Shown here piece by piece: positions 35,974 through 44,831 of a stretch of 64,000 nucleotides of DNA. The stretch is from assembly GCA_949296965.1 (NCBI GenBank), contig CASFQL010000010.1, positions 124,001 to 188,000 on the forward strand. Reading direction: 5' to 3'. Each line of letters starts with the position of its first letter. Positions within the stretch are counted from its first letter, which is position 1. The translations under genes were made by a program, and so were the position numbers. The notes beneath the pieces were generated by a model, which was not told the DNA's origin, made no database searches, and was given only the letters and a program-made list of their open reading frames with translations. Source of the stretch: an uncultured Christensenella sp. (GTDB taxonomy: Bacteria; Bacillota; Clostridia; Christensenellales; UBA1242).

Positions 35974-36483
35974 GTGAAAAATAACATTATTATTGTTTCA
36001 GCCTGTCAGAAAAACACTAAGACTCTTGCAAAAGTTTTGGCAGATAAATTAAATTTGCTTTTTGCAGATGTAGAAGAAATTTTACAGTATAATATAGAAG
36101 ATGAATTTGAAATTATTAATAAATGCGGACTAGATTACTTAAATAAATTAAAAAGAAAAGCCATTTTAGACATTGCGGGATATGAAAATACTTTTATATA
36201 TATCTCGCTAAAATTATTTGTTAACGATAAGAATTTTGATAAATTTAAAAAGAGAGGACATATTATCTTTTTAAAGCCTACTAAAAAATTGTTGCAAAAC
36301 TTATATAGTGAAGATACTTCTCTTACAAAAAATGAAAGAAAGATTGATATTGATGCCTATTTAATAAGAGCAAAACTTTGTGAAAAATATGCTAATAATG
36401 TTGTTAAATTTTCACAATTTAATGAGAAAGAAATTTTTGATAGTTTAGAAAATATTATTTTAAGTGAAATCAAATTAAAATAA
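35974..36483 (+). CDS. Shikimate-kinase-like protein lacking the P-loop
   Basis: 169 residues from GTG 35974, 9 bases after AAGGAG. An in-frame ATG at 35929 has no site. The overall plan follows shikimate kinase: an opening strand IIIVSACQKNTKTLAKVLADKL and FADVEEIL, where kinases have GxxGxGKST and an FIDTDEEI-type segment. All three P-loop glycines are replaced (SACQKNTKT), and the later FxxxGxGGG-type binding loop is absent. I infer a non-catalytic relative, or a distant P-loop protein that no longer binds ATP in the usual way. It precedes a transketolase by 15 bases, so probably one operon. Confidence 0.6.
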   Translation: MKNNIIIVSACQKNTKTLAKVLADKLNLLFADVEEILQYNIEDEFEIINKCGLDYLNKLKRKAILDIAGYENTFIYISLKLFVNDKNFDKFKKRGHIIFLKPTKKLLQNLYSEDTSLTKNERKIDIDAYLIRAKLCEKYANNVVKFSQFNEKEIFDSLENIILSEIKLK

Positions 36484-36498
36484 AGAAGGTTAATTTAT

Positions 36499-38466
36499 AT
36501 GGATAAATCACTTGTAGATTATTTAAGGATAACTTCTTGCTTGCAAATTGAAAGAGCAAGTTCTGGACATCCGGGAATTGCTTTAAGTGGGGCTCCACTT
36601 GTTTATTCTATTTATAAAAATGCTTTTGTTTTACCAGAAAAACCTAAATTTTTTAATAGGGATAGAATTGTTATTTCCGCAGGACACGCAAGTGCATTAA
36701 TATATTCTTGTTTACATCTATTTGGTTATGATGTAACTCTAACAGATTTAAAAAATTTTAGAAAATTAGGTAGCATAACAACAGGGCATCCAGAAGTTAA
36801 TGTAACCCCTGGAATTGATGCAACAACAGGACCTTTGGGACAAGGTATCGGTATGGCTGTTGGTATGGCTATTTGTGAAGAGTTTTTAAGGAACACATTT
36901 AATAGAGATAATTTTAGCCCAATTAATCATTATACCTATTGTTTTTGTGGCGATGGTTGTCTTATGGAGGGTGTTGGACAAGAGGCGGTTAGTTTAGCGG
37001 GAAATTTAAAGTTAAACAAACTCATTTTGTTATATGATAAAAATGATATCACAATAGAAGGTTCAACAAGTATTACAAATAATGAAAATGTTAAAGAAAA
37101 ATTTTTAGCATCAAATTGGAATGTTTTAGAAGTAAAAGATGGAAATAATGTTTTGCAAATTGATAAGGCAATAAAAAAGGCAAAGTTAAGTAGCAAGCCT
37201 ACAATAATAATTTGTAAAACTAAAATAGGTTATGGTAGTCCGCTTGAAGGCAAAAATACTGTTCACGGTAAGCCTTTAAATAAAGAACAAATTGATATTT
37301 TGCGTAAAAATTTGAAGTATTTTGTGCCAAATTGGATTACGACAAGAGAACAAAGAGATTATATTGAAAGTTTAAGACAAATTAAGAGAAATGAGTATAA
37401 AGATTATAAGTATAAACTAAATATTTACAAAGAAAAGTATCCAAGCGAATATAAAAAACTAATTAGGTCTTATAAAGATATCAATTTAAAAAATTTATTT
37501 GAATTACAAAGTTTTGATAAATTTGATGCAAGGAATGCTATTCACTTAATAATGAATAAGTTGTATAAAATTGTGCCTACATTGATTGGCGGTAGTGCTG
37601 ACTTATCTCCTTCAACTCGAACAAATTTTTATAGTTGTGGCTTATTTAGTGCATTAAATAGGGAAAATAGAAATATTGCCTATGGAGTTAGAGAACACGC
37701 TATGGGGGCTATTTCAAATGGAATTTCTTTACATGGCGGGGCTTTAAGTTTTTGTTCAACATTTTTTGCTTTTGAAAATTATTTGTCGCCAGCAATAAGG
37801 CTTTCCGCTCTTATGAATAACCCTGTGCTTTATATTTTTACGCACGACTCAATCTCAGTTGGAGAAGACGGGCCAACTCATCAGCCTGTTGAACAAATTG
37901 CTTTGTTAAGAGCAATGCCGAACTTGAATGTGTTTAGACCATGCTCTTATAATGAACTGCTATTTAGTATAAACTATTTCTTTACAAGTAAACAGCCTTG
38001 TGTGATTGTTTTGCCAAGACAAGTTATTATGAAGATAGATGATAGTTTTGAAGAAAGTAGTAAAGGCGGTTATTTTATAAAACAGAACAAAAAGAGTGTA
38101 ACTACTATTGTTTCAACAGGAACAGATGTTGAAATTGCTTTAAATGTAGCAAAAATTCTTGACGAAAAGGGTATAATAACCAATGTTGTTAGTATGCCTT
38201 GTGTTGAACTTTTTGATAAACAGGATAAGTCATATAAAGATAAAATATTAGATAAACAAAAAGATATTTTTTGTATTGAAACAAGTAGTGATAATGTTTG
38301 GTATAAATTTGCTACAAGTTCTCAAAATGTTTTTATATTAAATAGATTTGGTATTTCTGCTAGCGATAAAGAAGTGTTAGATTATTTTGGTTTCACTCCA
38401 CAAAAAATAGCAGATAAAATTATAAAAATTCTAAAAAATAATAATGTAAAAGTTGGAAGTAAATAA
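36499..38466 (+). CDS. tkt: Transketolase
   Basis: A 655-residue thiamine-diphosphate enzyme of the pentose phosphate pathway, moving two-carbon units between sugar phosphates. ASSGHPGIALSGAPL near 20 and VISAGHASALIY near 57 supply conserved histidines. The ThDP motif GDGCLMEGVGQEA is at about 152, with DKNDITIEG near 180. The pyrimidine domain starts near 340 (ARNAIH, GGSADLSPSTRTNF), and EHAMGAISNGI carries the conserved Glu. Single-chain form, normal length. AAGAAGG-type site before the ATG. Confidence 0.95.
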   Translation: MDKSLVDYLRITSCLQIERASSGHPGIALSGAPLVYSIYKNAFVLPEKPKFFNRDRIVISAGHASALIYSCLHLFGYDVTLTDLKNFRKLGSITTGHPEVNVTPGIDATTGPLGQGIGMAVGMAICEEFLRNTFNRDNFSPINHYTYCFCGDGCLMEGVGQEAVSLAGNLKLNKLILLYDKNDITIEGSTSITNNENVKEKFLASNWNVLEVKDGNNVLQIDKAIKKAKLSSKPTIIICKTKIGYGSPLEGKNTVHGKPLNKEQIDILRKNLKYFVPNWITTREQRDYIESLRQIKRNEYKDYKYKLNIYKEKYPSEYKKLIRSYKDINLKNLFELQSFDKFDARNAIHLIMNKLYKIVPTLIGGSADLSPSTRTNFYSCGLFSALNRENRNIAYGVREHAMGAISNGISLHGGALSFCSTFFAFENYLSPAIRLSALMNNPVLYIFTHDSISVGEDGPTHQPVEQIALLRAMPNLNVFRPCSYNELLFSINYFFTSKQPCVIVLPRQVIMKIDDSFEESSKGGYFIKQNKKSVTTIVSTGTDVEIALNVAKILDEKGIITNVVSMPCVELFDKQDKSYKDKILDKQKDIFCIETSSDNVWYKFATSSQNVFILNRFGISASDKEVLDYFGFTPQKIADKIIKILKNNNVKVGSK

Positions 38467-39062
38467 AAAATAAATAGAATAATAGAATAAAGGTGTAGAA
38501 CATATAAGGTATAGAACATATAAAAGGTAGGGATATTATTATAAAAGAAATTAAGAGGATTGTTTTAATATTTAATTTGCCTGAACCTTTTATTACAAGC
38601 ACACTTTAAGCAAATGCTTTAAATAAAATAGGTATATCAAACTACATTCAGCAATAAGAAAAGAGAAAATAATTAAAACAAATAACAAGAAAAAACAAGA
38701 GAAAATAGCAAGAATAAATAAAAGTAAAAATGTAGTAAGAAATATCAATAAGTGAACAAAAAAGAAATTTTTAATAAAAAAATTTAATTAAATAAAAAGG
38801 CTTTAAATAAGTTTTGATAGAAGAATTATGTAAAGTTATTTTATAAAATTTTAATTACTAGTTTTGTAATAAAATTTTTTAAAAATTATTAATTTTACAC
38901 AATTTTAAATAGAGTTAGTAAATTACAATATAACTAAACACTAAATCTTTATCAAAAACATTATTTAAAGTCTTTTTATTTATATTTTTAACTTTTAAAA
39001 AGTCAAATTAAAATTATCTTAAATTTCTTATTTTGAACATAAAAAAAAATAATTAATATATT
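38467..39062. other. Long intergenic region, no gene found
   Basis: About 600 bases, A-rich on the plus strand. Two imperfect direct repeats containing TAGAACATATAA lie at about 38496-38526, and a small palindrome TTTAAGCAAATGCTTTAAA lies near 38606. No frame with a ribosome site. Confidence 0.5.
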
Positions 39063-39212
39063 TTAGTCTTCTTTATTTAGCATATTACTTGCTTCATTTT
39101 TTATTGCTTCTGTGCTTTTTCTTACCATTTTTTGGGCTGGTTTATAAAAGGTTGCAATTGTTGCTCCCATAACTGTTCCTAAAATCACCCCTAACATAAT
39201 ATCACTTTTCAT
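39063..39212 (-). CDS. Small single-pass protein, YtxH-like
   Basis: A 49-residue gene with ATG at 39212 and an excellent AAAGGAGG ribosome site 6 bases upstream. The product MKSDIMLGVILGTVMGATIA has one Gly-rich membrane helix (residues 6-22), followed by a basic amphipathic helix with FYKPAQKMVRKSTEAIKN. This is the layout of YtxH-type general stress proteins, much shortened. Too short for routine gene finders, but the ribosome site and the protein features make it credible. Confidence 0.72.
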   Translation of the reverse strand: MKSDIMLGVILGTVMGATIATFYKPAQKMVRKSTEAIKNEASNMLNKED

Positions 39213-39298
39213 ATTTTCCTCCTTTGTTATAAATAGTATTTGTAAGTCAAATAATTATATTTCATTACATTTTTTGTAAAAAGTTTACTTAAAATCAT

Positions 39299-39327
39299 TT
39301 GCTTATATTTGTTTTTTCTTGTAAAAT
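39299..39327 (+). promoter_or_regulatory. Probable promoter of the frr-uppS-cdsA operon
   Basis: TTGCTT (39299-39304) and TAAAAT (39322-39327), 17-base spacing, 31 bases before the frr start. Confidence 0.5.
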
Positions 39328-39358
39328 AAAATTTGAAATTTATTTTGAGGTATTTATT

Positions 39359-39925
39359 ATGTTAGAAAATGTTGATGAACTCATGCTTGATTTTGAAGAT
39401 AAACTTGATAAAAGAGTTGATAGATTAAAATATGAGTATTCTATCATTAGAGCAGGTAGGGCTAACCCTAAAATGCTTGATAGAGTCCTTGTTAATTATT
39501 ATGGGACTATGACACCTATTTCTCAAATGGCTAATATTTCTGTGCCTGAGGCTAGAATGATAGTTATTTCTCCTTGGGATATTTCAACAGTTAAAGAAAT
39601 TAACAAGGCTATACTTGCTAGCGATTTAGGAGTAACTCCAACTGATGACGGGAGATTAATAAGACTTGTATTTCCATCTTTAACAGAAGAGAGGAGAAAG
39701 GAACTTGTTAAAGATGTTAAAAAAATTGCCGAAGAAACAAAAATTGCTGTTAGAAACGAAAGAAAAGAATTTTTAGATTTCTTTAAAAATGAAGAAAAAA
39801 ATAAAAAAATAACAAAAGATGAATTAGAAGAATATACAGATAAAGCACAAAAATTAGTTGATAAATGTAACACAAATATAGATAGTATTTGTGCTCAAAA
39901 AGAAAAAGAAATTATGGAAGTTTAA
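39359..39925 (+). CDS. frr: Ribosome recycling factor
   Basis: A 188-residue factor that with EF-G splits post-termination ribosomes. It has the long helical bundle: IRAGRANPKMLDRVLVNYYG near residues 30-49, TPISQMANISVPEARMIVI, and a C-terminal helix KKITKDELEEYTDKAQKLVD. The ATG at 39359 follows TGAGG, gives the standard length, and is preferred over the in-frame upstream start. Usually pyrH precedes; it is absent here. uppS starts 16 bases after the stop. Confidence 0.97.
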   Translation: MLENVDELMLDFEDKLDKRVDRLKYEYSIIRAGRANPKMLDRVLVNYYGTMTPISQMANISVPEARMIVISPWDISTVKEINKAILASDLGVTPTDDGRLIRLVFPSLTEERRKELVKDVKKIAEETKIAVRNERKEFLDFFKNEEKNKKITKDELEEYTDKAQKLVDKCNTNIDSICAQKEKEIMEV

Positions 39926-39941
39926 AATAAAAGGAATACTT

Positions 39942-40673
39942 ATGTTTAAAAAGAAAAAAGAAAATAAAAATAATAAAATTGATTTTGACAGATTACCAAG
40001 GCATATTGCCTTTATTATGGACGGGAACGGAAGATGGGCAAAAGGTAAAGGTAAACTAAGAACTTATGGACATAAAATTGGGGCAGACTCTTTAAGAATT
40101 GTAATTAAGCACGCGCAGGAACTTGGAATAAAAGTTGTTTCGTTCTATGCTTTTTCTACGGAGAATTGGAATAGACCAAAGGATGAGGTTGACGAAATTT
40201 TTAGAATAGCATGCAATTTAATAAAATCTAAAAAAGAGTCTATGATAAAAGCAAATATACAACTTATCACAAGTGGAGATATTTCAAAACTACCAAAAGA
40301 GTTAATTGGCGAGATAGAAGACTGTATTGAAAAGACAAAGAATAATGATGGTATAGTTGTCAATATAGCAATTAACTATGGTTCTCGTTCTGAGATATTA
40401 AGGGCTGTAAATGAGATAATTAAGGCAGGTATAAAAGAAGTTGATGAGGCAACTTTTAGGAAGTATCTTTATACAACTAATTTGCCTGATCCTGATTTAG
40501 TAGTGAGAACTAGTGGAGAGCAAAGATTAAGTAATTTTTTAATGTTTCAAAATGCTTATGCTGAGTTGTATTTTCCTAAAACTTATTGGCCTGATTTTAG
40601 AGAGAAAGAACTTGAAAAGGCGATTATAGAATTTCAAAATAGAGATAGAAGGTTCGGTAAAATAAAGGGATAA
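39942..40673 (+). CDS. uppS: Isoprenyl transferase (undecaprenyl diphosphate synthase)
   Basis: A 243-residue cis-prenyltransferase making the C55 lipid carrier for wall synthesis. The catalytic segment HIAFIMDGNGRWAK has Asp27. FYAFSTENWNRP near 75 and the C-terminal DLVVRTSGEQRLSNFL near 192 are the other conserved blocks. I use ATG 39942 with AAAGGAA in front; the longer frame starting inside frr is not needed. Basic Lys-rich N-terminus. cdsA follows after 3 bases. Confidence 0.97.
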   Translation: MFKKKKENKNNKIDFDRLPRHIAFIMDGNGRWAKGKGKLRTYGHKIGADSLRIVIKHAQELGIKVVSFYAFSTENWNRPKDEVDEIFRIACNLIKSKKESMIKANIQLITSGDISKLPKELIGEIEDCIEKTKNNDGIVVNIAINYGSRSEILRAVNEIIKAGIKEVDEATFRKYLYTTNLPDPDLVVRTSGEQRLSNFLMFQNAYAELYFPKTYWPDFREKELEKAIIEFQNRDRRFGKIKG

Positions 40674-40676
40674 AAA

Positions 40677-41615
40677 ATGAATAAGGTTAAAATGGGGTTA
40701 TTATTGACATTATTCCTTGCTTTTTTGCTAGGAGTATGTTATTTTTCGAGTTTTGCGTTTGATATTATTATTTTAATTTTTAGTTTGCTTGCTGTAAGTG
40801 AATTTAAAAACTTAGTTTTAAAGTCTGGTTATCCAACATTTAGGTTTGTGCCAGAGTTAACCTGCTTTTTAGTTTATGTTTGCAATTTAGTTGGTATTTT
40901 ATGCGGATTTACTGCCTTGCAAATTATTTTATTTGTGTTTGTTGTTGTAGTTCTTATTTACCTGTTTGTTTATCTTGGGACTATTTGGATTTTTAGGGAA
41001 GAATTAGAGGCAGATAGGTTTAGGCAAGTTTCAAATATGTCATACAAGGGCTTTGTTTTCTTTAAAGTAAATAATACGCTTTCTACAATAATTTATCCAA
41101 CATTGCTTATGGGTTTTGCTTATCTAATTAATCATTTTCAAGTTTTAGGTCTTGGGAATCTTAGCACTGCAACGCAGGGAGTCCCTATGGGATTATTTGG
41201 AATTTTGCTTGTATTTGCTATTGCTTGTCTAAGTGATACTTTTGCTATGGCTTTTGGTCTTTTAATTAAAGGCAAAAAGTTATGCCCTAAAATTAGCCCT
41301 AAAAAGACGATATCTGGTGCCTGTTTTGGTTTGCTCGGCGGGATAATTGGCTCGCTACTTGTCTATCTTGCTTTCTATCTCATTTTCCCTAGCGAATTTA
41401 GTGTAGTAAGTTTCTGGCAATTTATTATTATAGGTTTAATTGGTAGCATTATTTCTCAGGTGGGAGATTTATTCGAGTCTTTTATAAAAAGGAGAGCACA
41501 AGTTAAAGATTCTGGCGATTTGTTTAGAAGCCACGGAGGGGTGCTTGATAGACTTGACTCTGTAATATTTTTAATTCCTTTTGTTTTTGTTTGTGTAATT
41601 CTACTATTTGCATAA
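40677..41615 (+). CDS. cdsA: Phosphatidate cytidylyltransferase
   Basis: A 312-residue multi-pass membrane enzyme producing CDP-diacylglycerol. About eight membrane helices. The signature at the C-terminus is RSHGGVLDRLDS near 285, preceded by QVGDLFESFIKRRAQVKD; the SDTFAMAFG segment near 190 is also conserved. Follows uppS, as in Firmicutes. dxr, which usually comes next, is missing, and rseP follows after about 108 bases. Confidence 0.95.
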   Translation: MNKVKMGLLLTLFLAFLLGVCYFSSFAFDIIILIFSLLAVSEFKNLVLKSGYPTFRFVPELTCFLVYVCNLVGILCGFTALQIILFVFVVVVLIYLFVYLGTIWIFREELEADRFRQVSNMSYKGFVFFKVNNTLSTIIYPTLLMGFAYLINHFQVLGLGNLSTATQGVPMGLFGILLVFAIACLSDTFAMAFGLLIKGKKLCPKISPKKTISGACFGLLGGIIGSLLVYLAFYLIFPSEFSVVSFWQFIIIGLIGSIISQVGDLFESFIKRRAQVKDSGDLFRSHGGVLDRLDSVIFLIPFVFVCVILLFA

Positions 41616-41723
41616 AAAAGGCATTTTTGTAAATTATCTTATTAGTTATATTTTTTTAAAACTCTTATTAATTATATTTTATAAGGGTTTTAAATTTTCT
41701 TAAAGGTTTTGAGGTAAATCGTT

Positions 41724-43001
41724 TTGAGTGTATTAGATTGGATTGTTTATATTTTTATTGCAATAGCAGCACTGCTCTTTATGATTATGATTCACGAACT
41801 AGGGCATTATACTGCTGGTAAATTATTGAAATTTAAAATTAATGAGTTCTCAATAGGTTTTGGTAAGTCAATATTTACTAAAACTAAAAAAAATGGCGAA
41901 GTCTTTTCATTAAGGGCAATTCCACTTGGTGGATATTGTGCTTTTGATGGGGAAGACGAGGATAAACCACAAAGTGAAGGCTCTTTTAATTCTCAAAAAC
42001 CTTGGAAAAGATTAATAGTTCTCTTTATGGGTGCATTCTTCAATTTTCTTTCAGCGCTTGTTTTTTCAGCAATCTTTTTAATGTCCTATGGATATGCTGA
42101 TAGAGTTCAAATTAATTCAGTTAGACTTCCACAAGGGTTAGAAAGTGAGAGTTGGCTACAAAAAGGCGATGTTGTGCTTGCCGTCGATGGCACATATACA
42201 AATCTTGTTTATGACTACTATTTTCAAACTCTTGTTGCAGGTTATGATGTTGGCGAAACTTTTGTTGTAACCGTTTTAAGAGATGGTAAAGAAATCAATT
42301 TAAATATTCAAAAATCATTGTGGGATATTTCTTCACAGCAAAATGAAACCTTTGGTAAGGTTTACTCGCTTGATGATAAAAATTACAATTTGGCAATTGT
42401 TTATAATGAAAATGACGGGAAATATGAATTAGTTCAATTTGATACTACTAATAATAATATTATTTTAAATACTTTTCAAATTGATACAAGTGGAAAAGTA
42501 AGTGTTGATAATCAAACAATTTATGTAAATATACCAGAAACAAGTCCAAGTGATATCTCAACCTTTACTTTACAGACTTCAAATATAGGAGTTACAACAA
42601 CTTATTATAAATATTCATTTTTTGAGGCACTTGGGCAAACATTTATTTTTTGCTTCCAGTGGGCATATAAAATATTAATTATTTTGTGGCAACTAATAAC
42701 AGGTCAGTTAGCCTTGACAAGTCTAGGAGGAACAGTTACTACTGTTGTTACCATTGCCGAAGCAACTCAAATGAATTTTGCTAATTTACTTTTGTTAATT
42801 CCTTTAATTTCTATTAACTTAGCCGTATTTAATTTACTCCCATTCCCAGCCCTTGATGGTGCAAGAATGGTATTTGTTGGAATAGAATGGGTTCGTGGTA
42901 AGCCTATAAATAGAAAAGTGGAGGGGACTATACACTTTGTCGGGCTAATTATTTTATTTGCGTTTGTTGTGCTGGTTGACATTTTGCATTTTGTCTTATA
43001 A
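41724..43001 (+). CDS. rseP: Site-2 protease RseP/RasP-like zinc metalloprotease
   Basis: A 425-residue intramembrane M50 protease cleaving anti-sigma factors and signal peptide remnants. HELGH at residues 24-28 in the first membrane helix. A PDZ-like domain occupies about 115-200 (QKGDVVLAVDGTYTN). The third zinc ligand is in NLLPFPALDGARMVF near 373. It contains an unusual insert (about 205-290) rich in Asn and Asp. TTG start at 41724 after GAGG. The next gene starts 10 bases after. Confidence 0.93.
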   Translation: MSVLDWIVYIFIAIAALLFMIMIHELGHYTAGKLLKFKINEFSIGFGKSIFTKTKKNGEVFSLRAIPLGGYCAFDGEDEDKPQSEGSFNSQKPWKRLIVLFMGAFFNFLSALVFSAIFLMSYGYADRVQINSVRLPQGLESESWLQKGDVVLAVDGTYTNLVYDYYFQTLVAGYDVGETFVVTVLRDGKEINLNIQKSLWDISSQQNETFGKVYSLDDKNYNLAIVYNENDGKYELVQFDTTNNNIILNTFQIDTSGKVSVDNQTIYVNIPETSPSDISTFTLQTSNIGVTTTYYKYSFFEALGQTFIFCFQWAYKILIILWQLITGQLALTSLGGTVTTVVTIAEATQMNFANLLLLIPLISINLAVFNLLPFPALDGARMVFVGIEWVRGKPINRKVEGTIHFVGLIILFAFVVLVDILHFVL

Positions 43002-43010
43002 AATAAAAAT

Positions 43011-44594
43011 ATGAGCAAAATAGAAAAATTTTTAAATTATGTTAATGAAAAAACCTGTAATAAGTTTAGTTTTTTGCGACTAAAACAGGTTTTTTTTGAT
43101 GCAAGTAAAAATTTATGCACTATTTCGTTTATTTATCCTTGTAACAAAACTCTACTAGATGAAGAAAGAGAAGAAATTATAAATGCAGTTAAAAGTTATA
43201 TAAAAATTAATGCAAAAATAGATGTTAAAATTAATAAGAGTTTTATAGAAAAAGAACTTATCTTAAATCAAATAAAAAAATTCCTTGAAGTTAATAATCC
43301 TATGTTTTTTAATATGCTTGATACTGATAAGATTGAGTTTTTTATTGAAGAAGAAAATGTAAAAATAAATTTTTTACTTGAAGAACAACTTTTTGAATAC
43401 TTTAATCAATATAAAATTGATAAAGAATTATCAAATTTTTTGTATAAAAATTTTTATGCAAACTTTGAAATTTATTCAAAAAAAATTGAAGCAAGCAAAG
43501 TAATGGAAAACTTGCTAGAAGAAAGGAAAAAAAATATTCAAAAACAAAGTGACCTAAATTCGTTACTTTCGGTAAGTCAAGAAAAATATAATATAATTGA
43601 AAAAAAAGTTTTAATTGGAGATGAAATAACTTTTAACCCAAGGTTTATAAAGTCTATTAGTAAACCTTTTGAAAGTTGTGTTGTGGCAGGTAAAATTAAT
43701 TTTATTACAGAAAGGACTTATAAAACAAAGAGAAAGATTAAGTCAAAAGGGGCGGGCGAAGAACAGTTTTTAGAAAAGCCTTATTTTAGTTTTCAAATAA
43801 AAGACCAAACGGCATCTTTATACGGAGTAATTTTTCCAAGCAAGGCAAATTATCACAAATTTAGGTTAATTTCGAATGGGGACACTATTGCAGTTCAAGG
43901 GGCTATCCAAAAATATGGAGAAAATTTCGAAATTATGGCAAAAAATATTAGTTTTTGCAAAATTCCAAGCAAAAATGATGTAGAAAGCATAATTGACCAA
44001 ACACTTATTAAAGAATATAGTTATGTTAGTCCACAAAAATATGCTTCCCAAGTTCAAACAAATCTCTTTGAAACTAACAATCGCTCAAAAGAAATTTTAA
44101 CAGGCTCTTTTGTTGTTTATGACTTTGAAACAACGGGGATTGATACTCTAAATGATGAAATAATTGAAATCGGGGCACTAAAAATTGTGAATGGTGAGTA
44201 TAAGGAAGTCTTTACTACTCTTGTTAAGCCTAGAAAACCTATTCCGCCTGAAGCATCGAAAGTAAATAGAATAACTAACGATATGGTTGAGAATTGCTTT
44301 TATATAGAGCAGGTTATAAAAGACTTTTATTTGTTTTGCAAAAATTGCCAAATGGTTGGTTATAATAGCATTGCTTTTGATAGCGTTTTTCTACAAAGAG
44401 CGGGTAAAAAGGTTGGCATAAATTTTGATAATACCCAGATTGATGTTTTTTTACTTGCTAAACAAAAACTCAAAGGATTAAAAAACTATAAGTTAGGAAC
44501 AGTCGCTAAATATTTAGAAGTTAACTTAATTGATGCTCATAGGGCATTAAATGATGTTATTGCAACAGCGGAAGTCTTTATTAAACTTTATTAA
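43011..44594 (+). CDS. PolC-derived protein: N-terminal, OB and 3'-5' exonuclease domains only
   Basis: 527 residues. Residues 1-190 resemble the N-terminal domain of the Firmicutes replicative polymerase PolC. Residues 205-310 are the OB fold (FSFQIKDQTASLYGVIF near 265). Residues 367-527 form a DnaQ-type exonuclease: Exo I VVYDFETTG (Asp371, Glu373), Exo II GYNSIAFD and Exo III DAHRALNDV, all catalytic residues kept. The PHP halves and the whole polymerase part of PolC (about 1430 residues) are missing. The frame ends in a clean TAA, and nothing downstream resembles the rest. It occupies the usual polC position before rimP-nusA. Confidence 0.85.
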   Translation: MSKIEKFLNYVNEKTCNKFSFLRLKQVFFDASKNLCTISFIYPCNKTLLDEEREEIINAVKSYIKINAKIDVKINKSFIEKELILNQIKKFLEVNNPMFFNMLDTDKIEFFIEEENVKINFLLEEQLFEYFNQYKIDKELSNFLYKNFYANFEIYSKKIEASKVMENLLEERKKNIQKQSDLNSLLSVSQEKYNIIEKKVLIGDEITFNPRFIKSISKPFESCVVAGKINFITERTYKTKRKIKSKGAGEEQFLEKPYFSFQIKDQTASLYGVIFPSKANYHKFRLISNGDTIAVQGAIQKYGENFEIMAKNISFCKIPSKNDVESIIDQTLIKEYSYVSPQKYASQVQTNLFETNNRSKEILTGSFVVYDFETTGIDTLNDEIIEIGALKIVNGEYKEVFTTLVKPRKPIPPEASKVNRITNDMVENCFYIEQVIKDFYLFCKNCQMVGYNSIAFDSVFLQRAGKKVGINFDNTQIDVFLLAKQKLKGLKNYKLGTVAKYLEVNLIDAHRALNDVIATAEVFIKLY

Positions 44595-44714
44595 TTTGTG
44601 TTTAGATTTTGAGATTTAGTGTATTATTTATAATAGATTAATTCAAATTTTCTTTAAAAAGAGTGTAAATTCATATTTATCACATATTTAATCATATTTT
44701 ATTATAATTAAGAC

Positions 44715-44743
44715 TTGATATTTTTTTGCAAGTGTGTTACAAT
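44715..44743 (+). promoter_or_regulatory. Promoter of the rimP-nusA-infB operon
   Basis: TTGATA (44715-44720), 17 bases, TACAAT (44738-44743), predicted start near 44750. The upstream gene ends at 44594, so this is a fresh transcription unit. Confidence 0.65.
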
Positions 44744-44768
44744 CATTTAGGCTTATAGATTGTTACTG

Positions 44769-44797
44769 TTAAGAGTGGGAGGTTTTTCCACTCTTAA
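44769..44797 (+). promoter_or_regulatory. Leader hairpin upstream of rimP, possible attenuator
   Basis: TTAAGAGTGG (44769-44778) pairs perfectly with CCACTCTTAA (44788-44797); the 9-base loop is GAGGTTTTT. It lies in the untranslated leader, between the promoter and rimP. With no long T run after it, it may be a regulatory or stability hairpin rather than a terminator. Similar hairpins before rimP-nusA are known in Firmicutes, where NusA could feed back on its own operon. Confidence 0.65.
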
Positions 44798-44831
44798 TTA
44801 TTGTATAAGACTATTCTTAAAAAGGAGTAAT

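Noticed and set aside
43011..44830. PolC homologue as a frameshifted full-length polymerase gene
   Set aside because: The region after 44594 is AT-rich non-coding and then holds the rimP promoter; no polymerase motif is visible in any frame, so it is truncated by design or by old loss, not by a local frameshift.
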